Positions 44,294-56,284 of a stretch of DNA of 64,000 bases are shown piece by piece; position 1 is the first letter of the stretch, and each line of letters opens with the position of its first letter. The translations under genes and the position numbers were made by a program. The DNA lies in the NCBI GenBank assembly GCA_023014365.1, contig JAEBUN010000039.1, positions 248,001 through 312,000 of the forward strand, written 5' to 3'. This DNA is from Lepiota brunneoincarnata (Eukaryota > Basidiomycota > Agaricomycetes > Agaricales > Agaricaceae). The notes below the pieces were generated by a model. The model was not told the DNA's origin, made no database searches, and saw only the letters and a program-made list of their open reading frames with translations.

Positions 44294-47200
44294 ATGTGTC
44301 AGGTTCCTTTCTCATTCCCCAGAATAGTCTTCACTTTCCGTAAACCACCCACATGCTGCTGTTGTGGCCTCAATTGGGGTCAGGTGGATAATGGATACGC
44401 AGATGTCACCCCGGGAACTACTACCCAGCATACGGACATTGCGCAGCCCACTCTAGCAATCACTACCCTACACAAGAGTCTATCCCAAGAGGGTGAAGAA
44501 GTCCCCAGCCACGGAGAGACTACCACTCCCACTACGACAGCCACAATCACCACCCCCAAATGGCTGGAAAACTCAAGCAGCCACCATCTAGACCAGCCGG
44601 AAGAGGGTATAGATGTCACCCGCCACGTGGAAGCCGCGAAGTCCACCCGCTCAATTGCTGCCCAACGTGCGAGACAGACCCAGAAGACTAACGGAGTTCC
44701 CCGCCGCACAGAGAGTACCGCTGTCCCCGACGTTAACCGGACCGCAAACATGATAGGTTTGACGATCCCCACACAACAAGGACACCCACAACTTCAAGAT
44801 CCAGGACATGCCGAAACGGGTCCCGGAACGTTCAGCGGCGCTGGCCGTTTTATCGTGAAAGAACTGAAGGTGGATGAACATGATACCAAACGTGGTGAGT
44901 CCTATCACAACAGAGAAACAAAACCCTTCTTACATTCAGACTTCAGCGATGGCATCCCTGGAGAAACACACAATACGAGGGGCGGAGTTCGATTCCTCCG
45001 CTCGGTCCTCCCCTCCACAATGTCACCCAGACACCCGAAAGGCCATCGTTGAGAAGACCCGCCAGTGGTTCAGCGACACCAGGCGCGAGAAGAGGATCCT
45101 CTGGATGGTTGGGCCCGCCGGGGTTGGGAAATCAGCTATCATGCAGACACTCGCCGAGCAAGCAGCGGGCTCTCCTGACTTAAAATTAGGGGCGACGCTT
45201 TTCTTATCCAGGCCCAACGGACGCAGTAATCCCCTGAAAGTCTTCATCACCCTCGCCTACCAGATAGCACTTGTGTCCCCACCGTATCGTGATTTCATCG
45301 TGCGAGAGGTGACCGATGACCCACGACTACAGACAAAGTCCATGGAAACGCAATTCCGACGACTTTTTGTCAAGCCGTTTTCTCACCAGGTGGTACATCA
45401 AGGGTCTGGCGACCTACTGATATTCTTAGACGGTCTAGACGAATGCGAGGGCGCTCCTGCCCAGTGCGAAATTGTCAAGCTCATTTCGTCCTTCGCCCTT
45501 GCACATCCGAATGCACCCCTTGTCTGGATCATCGCAAGTCGTCCAGAATCCCATTTGAAAGCCGTTTTCTCTCGCAAGACTATTGTGCCAAGCTATGAAG
45601 AGGAAGAGGTACCGGTTGATTCCGATGAAGCATCCATCGACGTTGAAAGATACTTGCGGGCGGAGTTCGAGAGAATTCAACAGAATGACCCAATCGCTCG
45701 CCTTCGACCCCAGTGGCCAACCGAGTCGGAGCTTCTAACAATCACTGCTGCTGGGAGAGGGTCGTTCGCATTCGCGTCGGCCGTGATCAATTTTGTTGGC
45801 GATCCGACCTATAAAAATCCCATTTCTGGGCTTGCCCTATTGCTTGCCGCTATCAACAAGATTCCTCTACAAAGGAGGGCACAGCCATTTGCTTATCTTG
45901 ATGCGCTCTACTCACACATTCTTTCGCGAGTCCCTAAAGATGTATTACCAGCGACTTATCGTGTTTCGAGGAACGACCCTGCATCACTTCAACGCACGGG
46001 CCATTCCGATGAAGCATCCGCCGACATGGAGACATACCTGCGGACGGAGTTCACGAGAATTCAACAGAATGACCCAACCGCTCGTCTTCTCCCCCAGTGG
46101 CCAACCGAGACAGAGTTTCTAACAATCACTGCTGCTGCACGGGGGTCCTTCGCATTCGCGTCGACCGCGATCAAGTTTGTTGGGGATCCGATCCACAAAA
46201 ATCCCAATTCTGCGCTTGCCCAATTGGTTGCTGCAATCAACAGTGTTTCCCTACAGCCATCGAAAGAGGGGCCGCGTCCGTTTGCTTACCTTGACACGCT
46301 CTATACATGCATTCTTTCCCGGATACCCGGAGGTATATTACCAGATACAATTTCACTCCTCGTGAATCATCGTGTTCTGAGAAATCACCTTGTATCTGCC
46401 CTACCCGAGCTGGCCTTCCTTTGTAGCTGGATCGGTATATCCCCAAACGACGCCTATAGTGCCCTTGATCGACTTCGTTCTGTTCTCACAATCCCACTAC
46501 CTGAACAGACCGAGAGGGAAGTCCGAAGGATTCTCATTCCAACATCAGTCGTTTTATGAATATCTCTCTGACCCTGAACGTTCACGGATATTTCATATCA
46601 GCAAAGCTGACATGGACAGGCAAGAACTCGATTGTTCTCTGAGAATATTGAAGGCTGTCCACCAAGGTAAGTTCTCAGTTCCAATCAGTTTCCGAACGAT
46701 GATCTGTTAATTTGGATATGGCCGCCATAGGTCATTCTATTTTCCCTATCTCCACCATAGGCCTATCCTGGCCAAGTATGAAGGCGGGTGAATCGACACG
46801 GGAAGATCTTTATAATCACGCTGCCTGGGGTTTCATGGGGATATTTGACCGCTATGATGCTGACCTTGTGCTATCAAAATTCCAAGATCCAGGCATTGCT
46901 CAAATTATCAAAACTTTTAATTTTATAGACCCCGGAAGGGTCGGTCATCGTGAACCCCTGCTCGATGCTCCGTTCGTCCGTGAGGACCTAATACGACGCC
47001 AATCGGTATGTGTCTCTTCCTTCTTTATTAGGGGGGGTTGTAACTCTGCCACCGACTCCAGGACCCAAAAATCCGTTTAGAGTTTGAAAGATTGGGTTTC
47101 CTTCACATGATGACTGTTGGAATGATTTGCCATGATCATATTGACGAGGGTGCGCCCATCTATGTTCGTCGTGATGATGATCAGCCAGCGCATGCTGGGA

Positions 47201-47559
47201 TGGACAACTTGAGCCTTTCGGGCTATACCTTAGATACTTCTTTCGCGGTGAAGAACTCACTTGAGACCAACGATGGGTCATAAATGTCACTAATCATTGC
47301 AAGGGCATAGATCAACCCCAGGTCCAAATACATGAGTTCGGTCAGACCGGTCACGGTGCCTGACAAGAGATTTGTTCTTCGGGAGTTGCAGCACTGCGTT
47401 GTTGACTGTCCCGATGCACCCGTTCTGTATTTCAAAAATACCCGCAATGGTCACATTATCTGTCGCTTCAAACCGCGTAATGGTGGTTCCGGAAGTACCT
47501 GGATATTTTACATTCCCTATCGTCCTCCGGAGGAGGCTCTTGATAGATTACCCATGTAA
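44294..47559 (+). pseudogene. NACHT STAND NTPase H, internal duplication and one frameshift
   Basis: Exons are 44294-44894, 44947-46666, 46731-47005, 47062-47247 and 47311-47559. Their lengths total 3031 nt, one more than a multiple of three, and the reading frame changes near 46515-46530, just before FQHQSFYEYLS. The N-terminal exon starts MCQVPFSFPRI and has the four-cysteine cluster PTCCCCGL as in D. The P-loop is GPAGVGKSA and Walker B LLIFLDGLDEC. A 384-bp (128-codon) in-frame tandem duplication covers the region from about 45621 to 46388; its second arm resembles gene F more than its first arm does. The C-terminal module is open (LYNHAAWGFMG, LEFERLGFLH, DCPDAPVLYFKN). If the single extra base is a sequencing error, this is a functional long variant. 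Confidence 0.8.
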
Positions 47560-48397
47560 ATAGTTGTATGTCAATTCTAGTTCATGTATGATACACTGCA
47601 TAGAAGCACATTTCAGTGAACCAATTTTCGTTGAGCTCGGTAGCCAGAAACACCGGGCCTACCACGGCCCTTGTTAGAACCAAAGCCAGCGACAGCGGGC
47701 GATTCGGATCAGAAAACCTCTTTCCCCGCGACAGTACGTATATATTTTGAGAGTTCGACGTATTACCTCTTGCCGTTCATTGGGACAACTCACGATAAAA
47801 TACCACCTTCATAAGTAAACATAAAATAGGCCATAATACTTCTCCTACACACCACGCCAAGTAACTAAAAAAAGGGGATCAGTAAGTCAACACCTTGACA
47901 ACAACGCCTAGGTCGGGGTATAGAGAAAAAAAGGGGGAGAACATGAAAAAACGTAAAACTATACGCCTGGTATATATAGAAAAGCGTACTAAAACAACTG
48001 GTTGCCCAGACCATCAGAAAACCATCATCAATCAACCCATCAACATGCCGAGCGTCGGTATCAAGAGATCGACGTCATGGTCGAGACAAATCGTGGGGTA
48101 AATTCCAAGTAAAACACGGGGATGCCGAGAGAAGTATCGGGAGAAAGGGAAGAGCGGTAATGATAGATAGATAGGCGGCAAATTCGTTCAGGAGCTTCAA
48201 ATAGCGCGGGAATGGTGTAATAGTAACACAAGAGGAAAGGGGCACAGGAGGACGGGGCACAGAACAAGTAAACGAGGGTCTGACGGGTAGAGGGAAGCAC
48301 GAGGATAGGTTGTTTTCGCCCAATTACTAAACACACACGGACCACGAAACTAGGGAAGCGAAGAGGGAGAGGTGGCGCAATAGGGATCGATAAAGCC
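47560..48397. other. intergenic region
   Basis: No gene is seen. The first 200 bp resemble the 3' flank of G (43800-44080). The remainder, up to 48397, should hold the 3' untranslated region of the convergent membrane-protein gene. Confidence 0.45.
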
Positions 48398-50133
48398 TCA
48401 CGCCGTTCCACCATACGGATCTTCATCCTCCCCAATTGCATATCTCGCACCACCATAATGCCCGAAAGCACTGTTGTAGCCGTTGCCAGTATTAGTCGGA
48501 CTGACCACGCCAGTCGGACTGTATAGAGCCCTCATGCCTCCACTTCCGGTATTGGTAGGTGACATAGAACCAGAAGGGCTGGCGACAGGCATGGGATAGC
48601 TGATGGCGGCACCGTTTGCAGTCTTCTTCCGCTCTGCGTATGCCCTCAACATCTCGTCAGGAGACATAACGGTAGCGGGCATAGGCATGAGTCCCATGAT
48701 AGGAGACATCATGGGAGGGGGTGAGGCAGGTGAAACAGGCGAGGTGGGGAAGTGAGGCGAGTGAGGAGAGGCATGGGTGACGGCAGTAGGAGGAGGGGAG
48801 AGGAGATACTCATCTCCCTGGTCGTTACCTGTGCGCATCACTGGAAAGGGGTCAGCAACTACTCAGAAAGAAACGGATATTACACATACTACTGAGAGCC
48901 GGGAAAACCTCATCGATTTCATCTTTCTTCTGCGAAGAGGAATCGGTTGCATTGGAGGCGCTTCGTGCCCGACCACCGACAGCAATTCTCGCTCTGATAT
49001 CCTCGGAGGTGAGGGTCAGAGGTCCCTGAGTCTGTCTAGGGCTGAGAGCTCCATCATCAGATGAACCGTCATCGCTGCCAGAAGCGGCGTTGGGGGGGAG
49101 AGAAGGGACAGGAGGAATATAGGCGCTGTGGAAAGCACGAGTCCTACGGGATTCTCCAGAAGGACGCGGATCGTTGGCAAAGGAAACGCGAGACTGGCGT
49201 GTATCAGCAGCAAAAGAGACTCGAGAAACGCGTTCGCCATTATTAGAAGCTAGGGTGGGATTGCGAAGTCCCACGCCTGTTCGCATCTGTGACATCTGTC
49301 TAGCGCCCACGCCTGCCTGGTTACCGTCTTCGACAACGTAGTTGGACGCAGGGCGGATGGCACCGAATGAAAAAGAAGAAGCACGGTTCCCGGAGACGGC
49401 GATAGAGTTACGGATGGCGGCATTGGCGCCAGCAGGTGTGACTGATTTCCAATCGGTGGAAATAGTAGACATGCGTTTATCGACAGCGACACTGAAGCGT
49501 TTGGTCTTTTCTTGGGACTTGGTGCGTTGGCGCCTGATGTACGCGGCGATGCAAAGGGTTATAAAGAGAAGGGGGAGGAGGACAGCAGCGGCGGTCTTGC
49601 CGGGAGAGAGACCGTGGCTGGACTTAATAGCACCGAGCTGCTCCATGTCCATGACAGGACTGGCGTTGATAGAGGTATCAGCAGCCTCTGGGACACCAGA
49701 GGAGGGCTGAGTGTAGGTTGCGGTGATGACAGGGCCGGCAGGGAGATCGCTAAGGAAGGGGGCTTCGCCAGTGGGGACAATGCCAATCTGAAGGTTCATG
49801 GACGAGGTAGAATTCCACCAGCGAGGCATAAGGTTCACGGTGACCGATCCTTTGGTGAAATCGACCTTTTCCCAGACCGCGATGCGGGAGCGCTCGGCGG
49901 TGGGAGCGAAGAGGTAGATGTCGGCCTTTTGGGTATCGAAACAGGTTGTGTCCCACTTGATTTCGAGAGGCTGTAGGGAATCGACGACCTGGTTGTGGGT
50001 TGGGGCCTGGTAGAAGCCGCCAGTCATGCATGCTGGACGAGGATAAGCGTTGTGTGGGAAGGTGATGAGAACGAAAAAAAGGACATACACGGATTGCGGT
50101 CAGCACGTTTGATGATTCTGTGGTGGGAAGCAT
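48398..50133 (-). CDS. single-pass membrane protein with Kre9/Knh1-like ectodomain
   Basis: Exons are 50133-50091, 50032-48890 and 48840-48398 (543 codons, 542 residues). The N-terminal 130 residues form a beta-rich ectodomain (GGFYQAPTHNQVVDSLQPLE, then a WDTTC motif) that resembles Kre9/Knh1-type wall-protein modules; that call is tentative. A transmembrane helix AAAVLLPLLFITLCIAAYI follows, then basic RRQRTKSQEK and a long Ser/Pro/Thr-rich cytoplasmic tail with MSPDEMLRAYAERKK near the end. This layout suits a cell-wall sensor or wall-assembly protein at the plasma membrane. The exact start is uncertain because the first exon shows no strong signal peptide, whereas the truncated duplicate at 32500-32678 does. 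Confidence 0.68.
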
Positions 50134-50914
50134 GAACTGCCTTGAAAGAGAAACCCATGAATCTGGTAAGGAACGACGGTAGAAAATGAAGGGAAGGGCG
50201 GGGCGGGCGAGGGCGACGCCTGGCTGGCAGTGGAGAACAACAAACGAACTTGGCAATTGAAAATCACACATCGCGTGGGACACCCATCAGAACAGTTCCC
50301 ACGCCCCTTATCTATTGCTGATATGAAAACATTGAACAATTGCACCCGCAGACTGCCTATAGCCACGGGAAAAAAAATTGGCCCGGATGCGAATGTATCC
50401 TTAGGGGTCCCGGAAGGAGAAGGGGTATGGACCAATGGTGACTCCACCACTAGCATTGAGTACTAATGCTGCGTTTTCCCGTCGCGGCGGTATGTACCCG
50501 TCATTGGAAGTTCGTATGACGGGTCGCTGGATGGGGAGGATGTCACCCCGGAGGGAGAGGGGTGGCTTACAGCGCAGAACGACAGAGAACGACATGGTTG
50601 GGTGGCTGATCAAGGCGTTAATGAAATATGCTGTAAATTACGACAATGTCTTCGTCAGAGGTCGTCAAGGACCCCAAGGTCGTAATAGAAGAGATGTAGC
50701 AAGTGATTGTGGGCGTAAAAGAGTTCAGGACAGACTAGCTGCTTGGCACTGTGATCGCCCCTGTCTCGTTATAGCATTATCTCGCGGCTCCATAGATCAT
50801 ACACCCAACCGCGGACAGACTGGTAACACAACTAATACGACCTCCAGCTCGAGGGATGGCAGATTATCCTAACTTGCAACCCTTCCCGTCTAAAATGCTG
50901 CGGCTCCTTCTCTT
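50134..50914. other. intergenic region
   Basis: No convincing gene. A 145-codon plus-strand frame (50435-50872) is Arg/Gly-rich with no motif. The left part should contain the promoter of the membrane-protein gene. Confidence 0.4.
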
Positions 50915-52390
50915 TCAAGTCCCAATGCTGATGATGAGACAATTCCAACACAACTCCTCGAGCCCAACCCGCCCGTGCCCAACCTGCCCATGGGTGAGTT
51001 TCGAGTTGTTCCTCGACCGAAGGAGCTTGAGGATATACCTAAAAGACGCCTTCCTGAACAGATTCGTCCCCCACATGATGATGTGCAGAACCCTTAGCTC
51101 TGGGAACCTATTCGCGCTTCTACTCGCTTGCAGCGTTAGCAAGTGAATCCAATCGACCAATGATCCTGTATGACACGCAAAGACGACCAACTCCTTCAAC
51201 TGAACATTGTTTACGAGGATAGGTCCATGCCCTGAAGGGATTTAGGCCACTCCGTATCCCGCAATTCCAGGGCCCCTAGCCCACTGATGTGGGACCAAAA
51301 GTCCCCGAACGTCCATCGACGGCTCCAGCTCGGGAATACATTCAGTATGAGACGGCGGAGAAATGGGAACCTAAAGTGCGCCAAGGGATACCGTTGCCAC
51401 CCACCGTGGTTGTGGCCAGACCGATCCCATTCGAGTATTCGCGGCTCTCCTAGCTGCACGGTAGCTGACGGGCGCTCCTCAACGCCCAAACTTAAGCTAG
51501 ACTCTTCGGCCATCGCCCAAACGCCGGCATGTGGCAAAGGCCTCCTACGCCGATACTCAATAAGATTTTCACGTTCCAAGAGTATCTGCAGGCATTGGTC
51601 CACCAGGACGCCTGTAAGTGTCACGATCGTGATCCGACGAGAACTGGAGTGCGGTGCGATTTAGGGGACGTTCATGGAAAACGTGGCCCCGCGTAAGGAC
51701 GGTGGAAAATTTCCCCGGAGGACACATTACAGAGGTGGGTCCCGTGGGATCATGGAATAGCGGCGCAAGATGCAGCGGAGGCGCAGCAGGGTCGCGATGG
51801 AACTCCAATTTTCGAAGTTTGAGGAATAACCCAGGATTGCACTGCGTCCGAGTGATGATAAAATGCGGTAGTTGGTTTGCGTTTGGGGGTACCTGGATTG
51901 TAAGGCTCTCTACTCCATTCGAGTGTTCCTGAAAAATAAGATCGAGGATCCTATTTCGTCTGTGCGTCTCTTTTCTGAGAGAGACCAAGGGGACAACAGC
52001 CAAATGGATGTTCAGGGAATAGCTCCCAGCATTTCGAAAACAAAGTCGTAAACCTTAGGCCCAACTGCTCGTACGCTCGGCCGAGGGCTTAAAGCACGAA
52101 AAGCCTGGAATGAATATCCACCGCCACAGCTGTGGCGATCCCCACGCAACACTTCTCCACTCTTTACAGAAAGCACTGATCATCAATAGGATCCGATTGT
52201 CCCGATGGGTGAACTGTTCGAAGATCTGTACGAGGAGGTCATGCTGAAGGACCCGGATGATGGGAGCTCGGAGAACATTACGCCTATGTCGAAGTTGTGC
52301 ACGTTTAGTAAGCAGTTGGGCGACTAAGTCGTTAATGGTATTGAGTTTCTGGTCTAGCTCTGCCTGTGTTTCGCCACTGGGGGCGCCCAT
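50915..52390 (-). pseudogene. F-box protein gene, three frame breaks
   Basis: The first 112 codons (52390-52055) hold a coiled-coil-like start (LDQKLNTINDLVAQLLTKRA) and an F-box: HDLLVQIFEQFTH, then WRSVAWGSPQLWRWI. Leucine-rich, F-box-like sequence continues in shifted frames: 52003-51569 (LRKLEFHRDP), 51624-51211 (LNVFPSWSRRW, LGALELRDTEW) and 51199-50915 (LKELVVFACHTGSLVDW). The three frame changes do not fall at GT-AG introns that I could place, so the gene is judged decayed. F-box proteins recruit substrates to SCF ubiquitin ligases. It is divergent from the F-box gene at 52532, with only 141 bp between them. Confidence 0.65.
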
Positions 52391-52531
52391 GTTGCGGACT
52401 TGTACAGTACGGCCCTGTGATAAGCTTGCGTGTAACGTGATTTCGTTTTTACTGAGCGTGATTCGTCACACTGACTGATTATTCATGGTGACAATGGGGG
52501 CTGTGGTCAGGTCTTATCATCCACAGCCATC
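52391..52531. promoter_or_regulatory. shared divergent promoter of two F-box genes
   Basis: The start codons at 52390 (minus) and 52532 (plus) are separated by 141 bp, so any upstream control elements must be shared or overlap. A CACTGACTGA box and two TGTGA-like words are visible, but no factor site can be named. Confidence 0.35.
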
Positions 52532-53663
52532 ATGCAAGACTCGCAAGACTCGCCTTTTCCTACAGAGATTTTCGAAAAAATCGTTGGCCACGTCGAGGAC
52601 ACCCAAACCCGAGCCACCCTGTGTCGAGTATCGCAATCATTTTGCATCTTTGCCCGACCCCGTCTTTACGACTCCTATGACTCCCTTACCATCGTCAAAA
52701 CAGAGGCCCACGCCGCATTCCTCAAGTCCATGATCGAATACCCACACCTCGCAAAGATGGTCCGCGCTTTCAGCTTCGTCTCCCGGCCAGGCGTTCTTTG
52801 GCCCCGCGACCTCTACGTCGCTCTGCCGCGGATGTCTGGTCTCAAACACCTTACCCTCATCAACGTCTTTCACACCGACCATCCTCATCATATGGACCTC
52901 TGGCGCTATTTTTTCCAGAACGACAAGCTTCCTTTTCGACTTACCACCTTCAAACTTCGCTGGATCGGTCCACCTACGCACAGACCATTCGAATCAATGA
53001 TGCTCTGCACTTTTCTAAGACAACAAAAGACGCTGAGGACTCTTGTTATCTCGTACCATACCGCTCTCATCCACACCAGCGACCTACCCCGGCTACAGCA
53101 TGTAACAATAGATTGGGACAACTGGGAATATGTTGTTCCTGGTCGACCAATCAAAACCTTGCATTTCGACGGAAGTATGACGGACGCTGTCGACCGTCTT
53201 AAGCCTATCGCTCCTGGATCGCCCATGGAGATAACGCTCCGGAGTCTGAAGCTTTTGCGTATGGACGCTCAGGTAATGAAAGCACTCTTGCTTCACCTCC
53301 ACCTACCGTCCCTTGAGGTCCTTATTCTGTCAGCTTTCAAAGTCAGTTCAACTTGTCCATTGGAACGGACCCCATATCGCTGACATTCATAATATACAGG
53401 ACGACTATCGTCACTCCCTATCTTTATTACCCAGGCTCAAAGTCTTGTGTATCTTCCATCCACGTAATCCGGAGCGCAAGCAGAAGGACACAGCAACCTG
53501 GCTCTTCGCAAACATGAGAACCCTGACGGACGTTATATATTGCGGACCTATTGGAAGGAATGGGTTCCCTAAAAATATCTGTCAACGCTACAGACGCGAT
53601 ATCCCGACCCCGGAGAATATGCCCGATGCCAACGCGTACCTCGACTTTGTTAAGGTTGCCTGA
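52532..53663 (+). CDS. F-box-like protein, intact
   Basis: Exons 52532-53341 and 53400-53663 (donor GTCAGT, acceptor TATACAG) give 357 residues. The N-terminus has an F-box-like helix set (PFPTEIFEKIVGHVEDTQTR, ATLCRVSQSFCIFARPRLYD), followed by irregular leucine-rich segments (MSGLKHLTLINVF, LRTLVISYHTALI, LPSLEVLILSAFKD, LPRLKVLCIFHP). That layout is typical of the large basidiomycete F-box families, which act as substrate adaptors of SCF ubiquitin ligases. The start was chosen because it is the first ATG and puts the F-box at residue 9. The ligand or substrate is unknown. Confidence 0.78.
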
Positions 53664-53884
53664 GGAACGGCTTTTTCTGGCAATGATATAAGATGGTAGA
53701 TATTCACTACCTCAACGCATCTTGAGCTCAACTTTTGCCCTCATCAGTCTGGCGTTTTGGCAAGCGACGGGTTGCACATATATCCGCACTCGGACACGAT
53801 CCCCATGCCCTTGTCGCCTTTCTTATATTCCCACCCCCGCTCCTTTCCCGACTCTCTCACAAAGACTGCAATTTCTTGTGTTGT

Positions 53885-54345
53885 ACTAGTGACATTATTT
53901 TCCTTTTGATACCGCTATCGCGTATTCCCGCTCTTACCTCTCTTGGCTGAATTTTGGGGGCAAAACTGTATTTGACTCGCCTACCTGGCGGATTCGTGTA
54001 TATAAAAGCCGGCCATCATTTTTCAAGATGTGATGTCATTTACCCATTGTCTTAGATAATCAAATGTAATTAGATCACATTAGATCCTAAAGACTTGTGC
54101 CCCTAGACCGAAACCGTTACTGTTAGCGCCGGGGATGTACCCTCGTTAAGCTTTCTCCGAAGTACCATGGCGGTGTTTTTAGTAGGCTCCTATCCTCATT
54201 CTGCAGGTCCCGTCAGCTAGCCCTATCAGTGGTTTGTACCCAGATCAACAAGGATATTATCTACGCACAAGAAGAAACATGTGCCATACAGTGCCATACA
54301 GTTGCTGGCACGTTAGAAATGTATTCCAAAGCCAAACTAGCCCAA
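53885..54345 (+). repeat. 460-bp direct repeat, left copy
   Basis: Aligns with 56285-56725 in the same orientation. Shared landmarks are attattttccttt, CGCTCTTACCTCTCTTGGCTGAA, TTTTCAAGATGTGATGT, AGATAATCAAATG and TCTACGCACAAGAAGA. No coding frame is conserved between copies. The copies frame 1.9 kb of otherwise unremarkable DNA. Confidence 0.7.
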
Positions 54346-56284
54346 AATCGTTTGAACGTTGTGAATTTTGTAAAAACTAGGCAATTGATTGAGCCATGTG
54401 CATATCCGTTTGTATTTAATCCCCTCCTTTCTAGCGAATCACTACTTGATTACCAGACTACTCCGTTTCAAGGAGATTTCAAGCGGTTTCAGGTAGCCCC
54501 GTTGCCTCATTGGACCCACAAAAGGATGATATATACCAAGTCCTTCACTTCCACTAGCATCGCACCAAGTCAAAAAAGGAGTCACCGTGCTCTTCTCTTC
54601 CAAAACCTATATCCAAGACCCTTTACACTCAGTGAGTGTGTCAATTCGCAGCTACTTGCCCCCCAAAATGTGCTTTTGTACGACTGACGTTCCCTGACTT
54701 CGTTAATTCATTAATTAGGGTAATCAACAGTATCCTGTATGAGCAACAAAATTCCAGTTGGAGGCCTGCCCAGCACCAACAGGCGAAACAGCCCACTACC
54801 ATCTTGCCAGGACTTGCGTGACTCATCGAGGTCGCTTGAACCTCCCAAATCTTTGAAACACGCTCCTAGGAGTATAGTGGTGCGGGGTATTGCCCCAGGA
54901 AGGGTAATGCCAGGGAAAATACATCAGAGGGCAACAGGGAGTGCGATACGGAGAAGGTCGCAAATGTAATAAACAGGTTGGGCATCCAACACCCATTATA
55001 ATCCGTTGGCTTTGTACTAAATTAAATTCACTACCTCGCTAAACTTGTTTCTTTACCAAGGGAAAATGATCATGAAAGATGAACTTTGACCTTTCACTAC
55101 TACTTACCATCTGAATGTGGGAGCTCGCCCCCTGTGAATTATTTTATCGCTGGTAAGCAGGGCTTGATATGAAACTTGTAATTTGTCTGATAGCTCGCTG
55201 GTTCAACACGTTTCGGAAATTTGCGCGCCCGAGGACTGTGAATGGGACATAGCCACCGTCAGCACCAGAGGGGGCGCACCTGGTGAATACCTCAGTGGTT
55301 AGAATAGGAACGAAGGACGTATTGTATTTGGTGAGCTTGGACTGAAGTATATTCAACTGCGCCCTTGGGGTTACTTGTCGCTTACCCTTCATCAACCCAC
55401 GACCGATACCTCCAAACTTAACGTATAGCTCCATTGATTCATCCTTGTCACCATGTCTCTGGCTCACTGCTCGGTAGAAGTTGTAAAAATATGCCTTGTG
55501 TAGTGCTAGTGTGGATGTGCCGAGTGCTCGGTGTTGGAATATCTCGGAGGGCGTATGATGCGCGCCGTGCGTCCGTTCGTCGGTTGTTTAAGATGACATC
55601 ATTGTATGATGGGAGACACTACACCGGAGCTCTTTTTTTCTTTAAAAAAGAGAAGTCAGTTGATTGATGTTCTTCTACAACTCCAGATTCACAAAAATTA
55701 TTTGGCCACGCCGTCCTGGCTGCAGCGGCCTTCATAGAGTTGCCCGCTATGCGTCAGTGAGCATGGCAATCCTTACCCGAACCAGCCCCTCAAGCGGCAC
55801 TACCGCTGTCAACTGGGTGTTGAGCAGACAACTGAGATCATTCCTACCAAAACAAAACTGGTTGCTCTTCTCCACGAACTGAGCACTAATGTAACAAATC
55901 GGGCATGGAACTGATTCCCCCGATAATGTTGTTTATCTAGTATTCTGTTTCGTTTCGGTATGCTGTCTTGGGATGGCTCGAATGGGCAGTTGGGGGTAAG
56001 GGGATCTCTCGTTTCAGGATGAAGGTAATAATATACCCATGAAACAAGCCCCTCCTAATGTATAATATCCTTTTGGCCAAAAGCGAGTTTCGGAACCGAG
56101 GAACGAGAATTGTCTCAAGTCATGGAAAAGGCAGGAAAAGAAATGCAGAACTCTCTAGGGACAAGGACAAGGAGGACGAGACATCACGAGCCTTAATTCG
56201 ACTTTTGATACCGTTTTCAGAGGATGTTCTCAGAATCATAACCCCCCTCTACAACGATATTGAAACCATCAATGCGACAAGCTA
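54346..56284. other. DNA between direct repeats, nothing firm
   Basis: Several frames of 60-107 codons are open on both strands (for example 55144-55467 minus), but none has a signal peptide, domain or paralogue here. No terminal inverted repeats or transposase motif were found, so I do not call a mobile element. Confidence 0.35.

Noticed and set aside
54346..56284. Internal region of an LTR retrotransposon between direct repeats
   Set aside because: No primer-binding site, polypurine tract, TG...CA ends or pol motifs seen.
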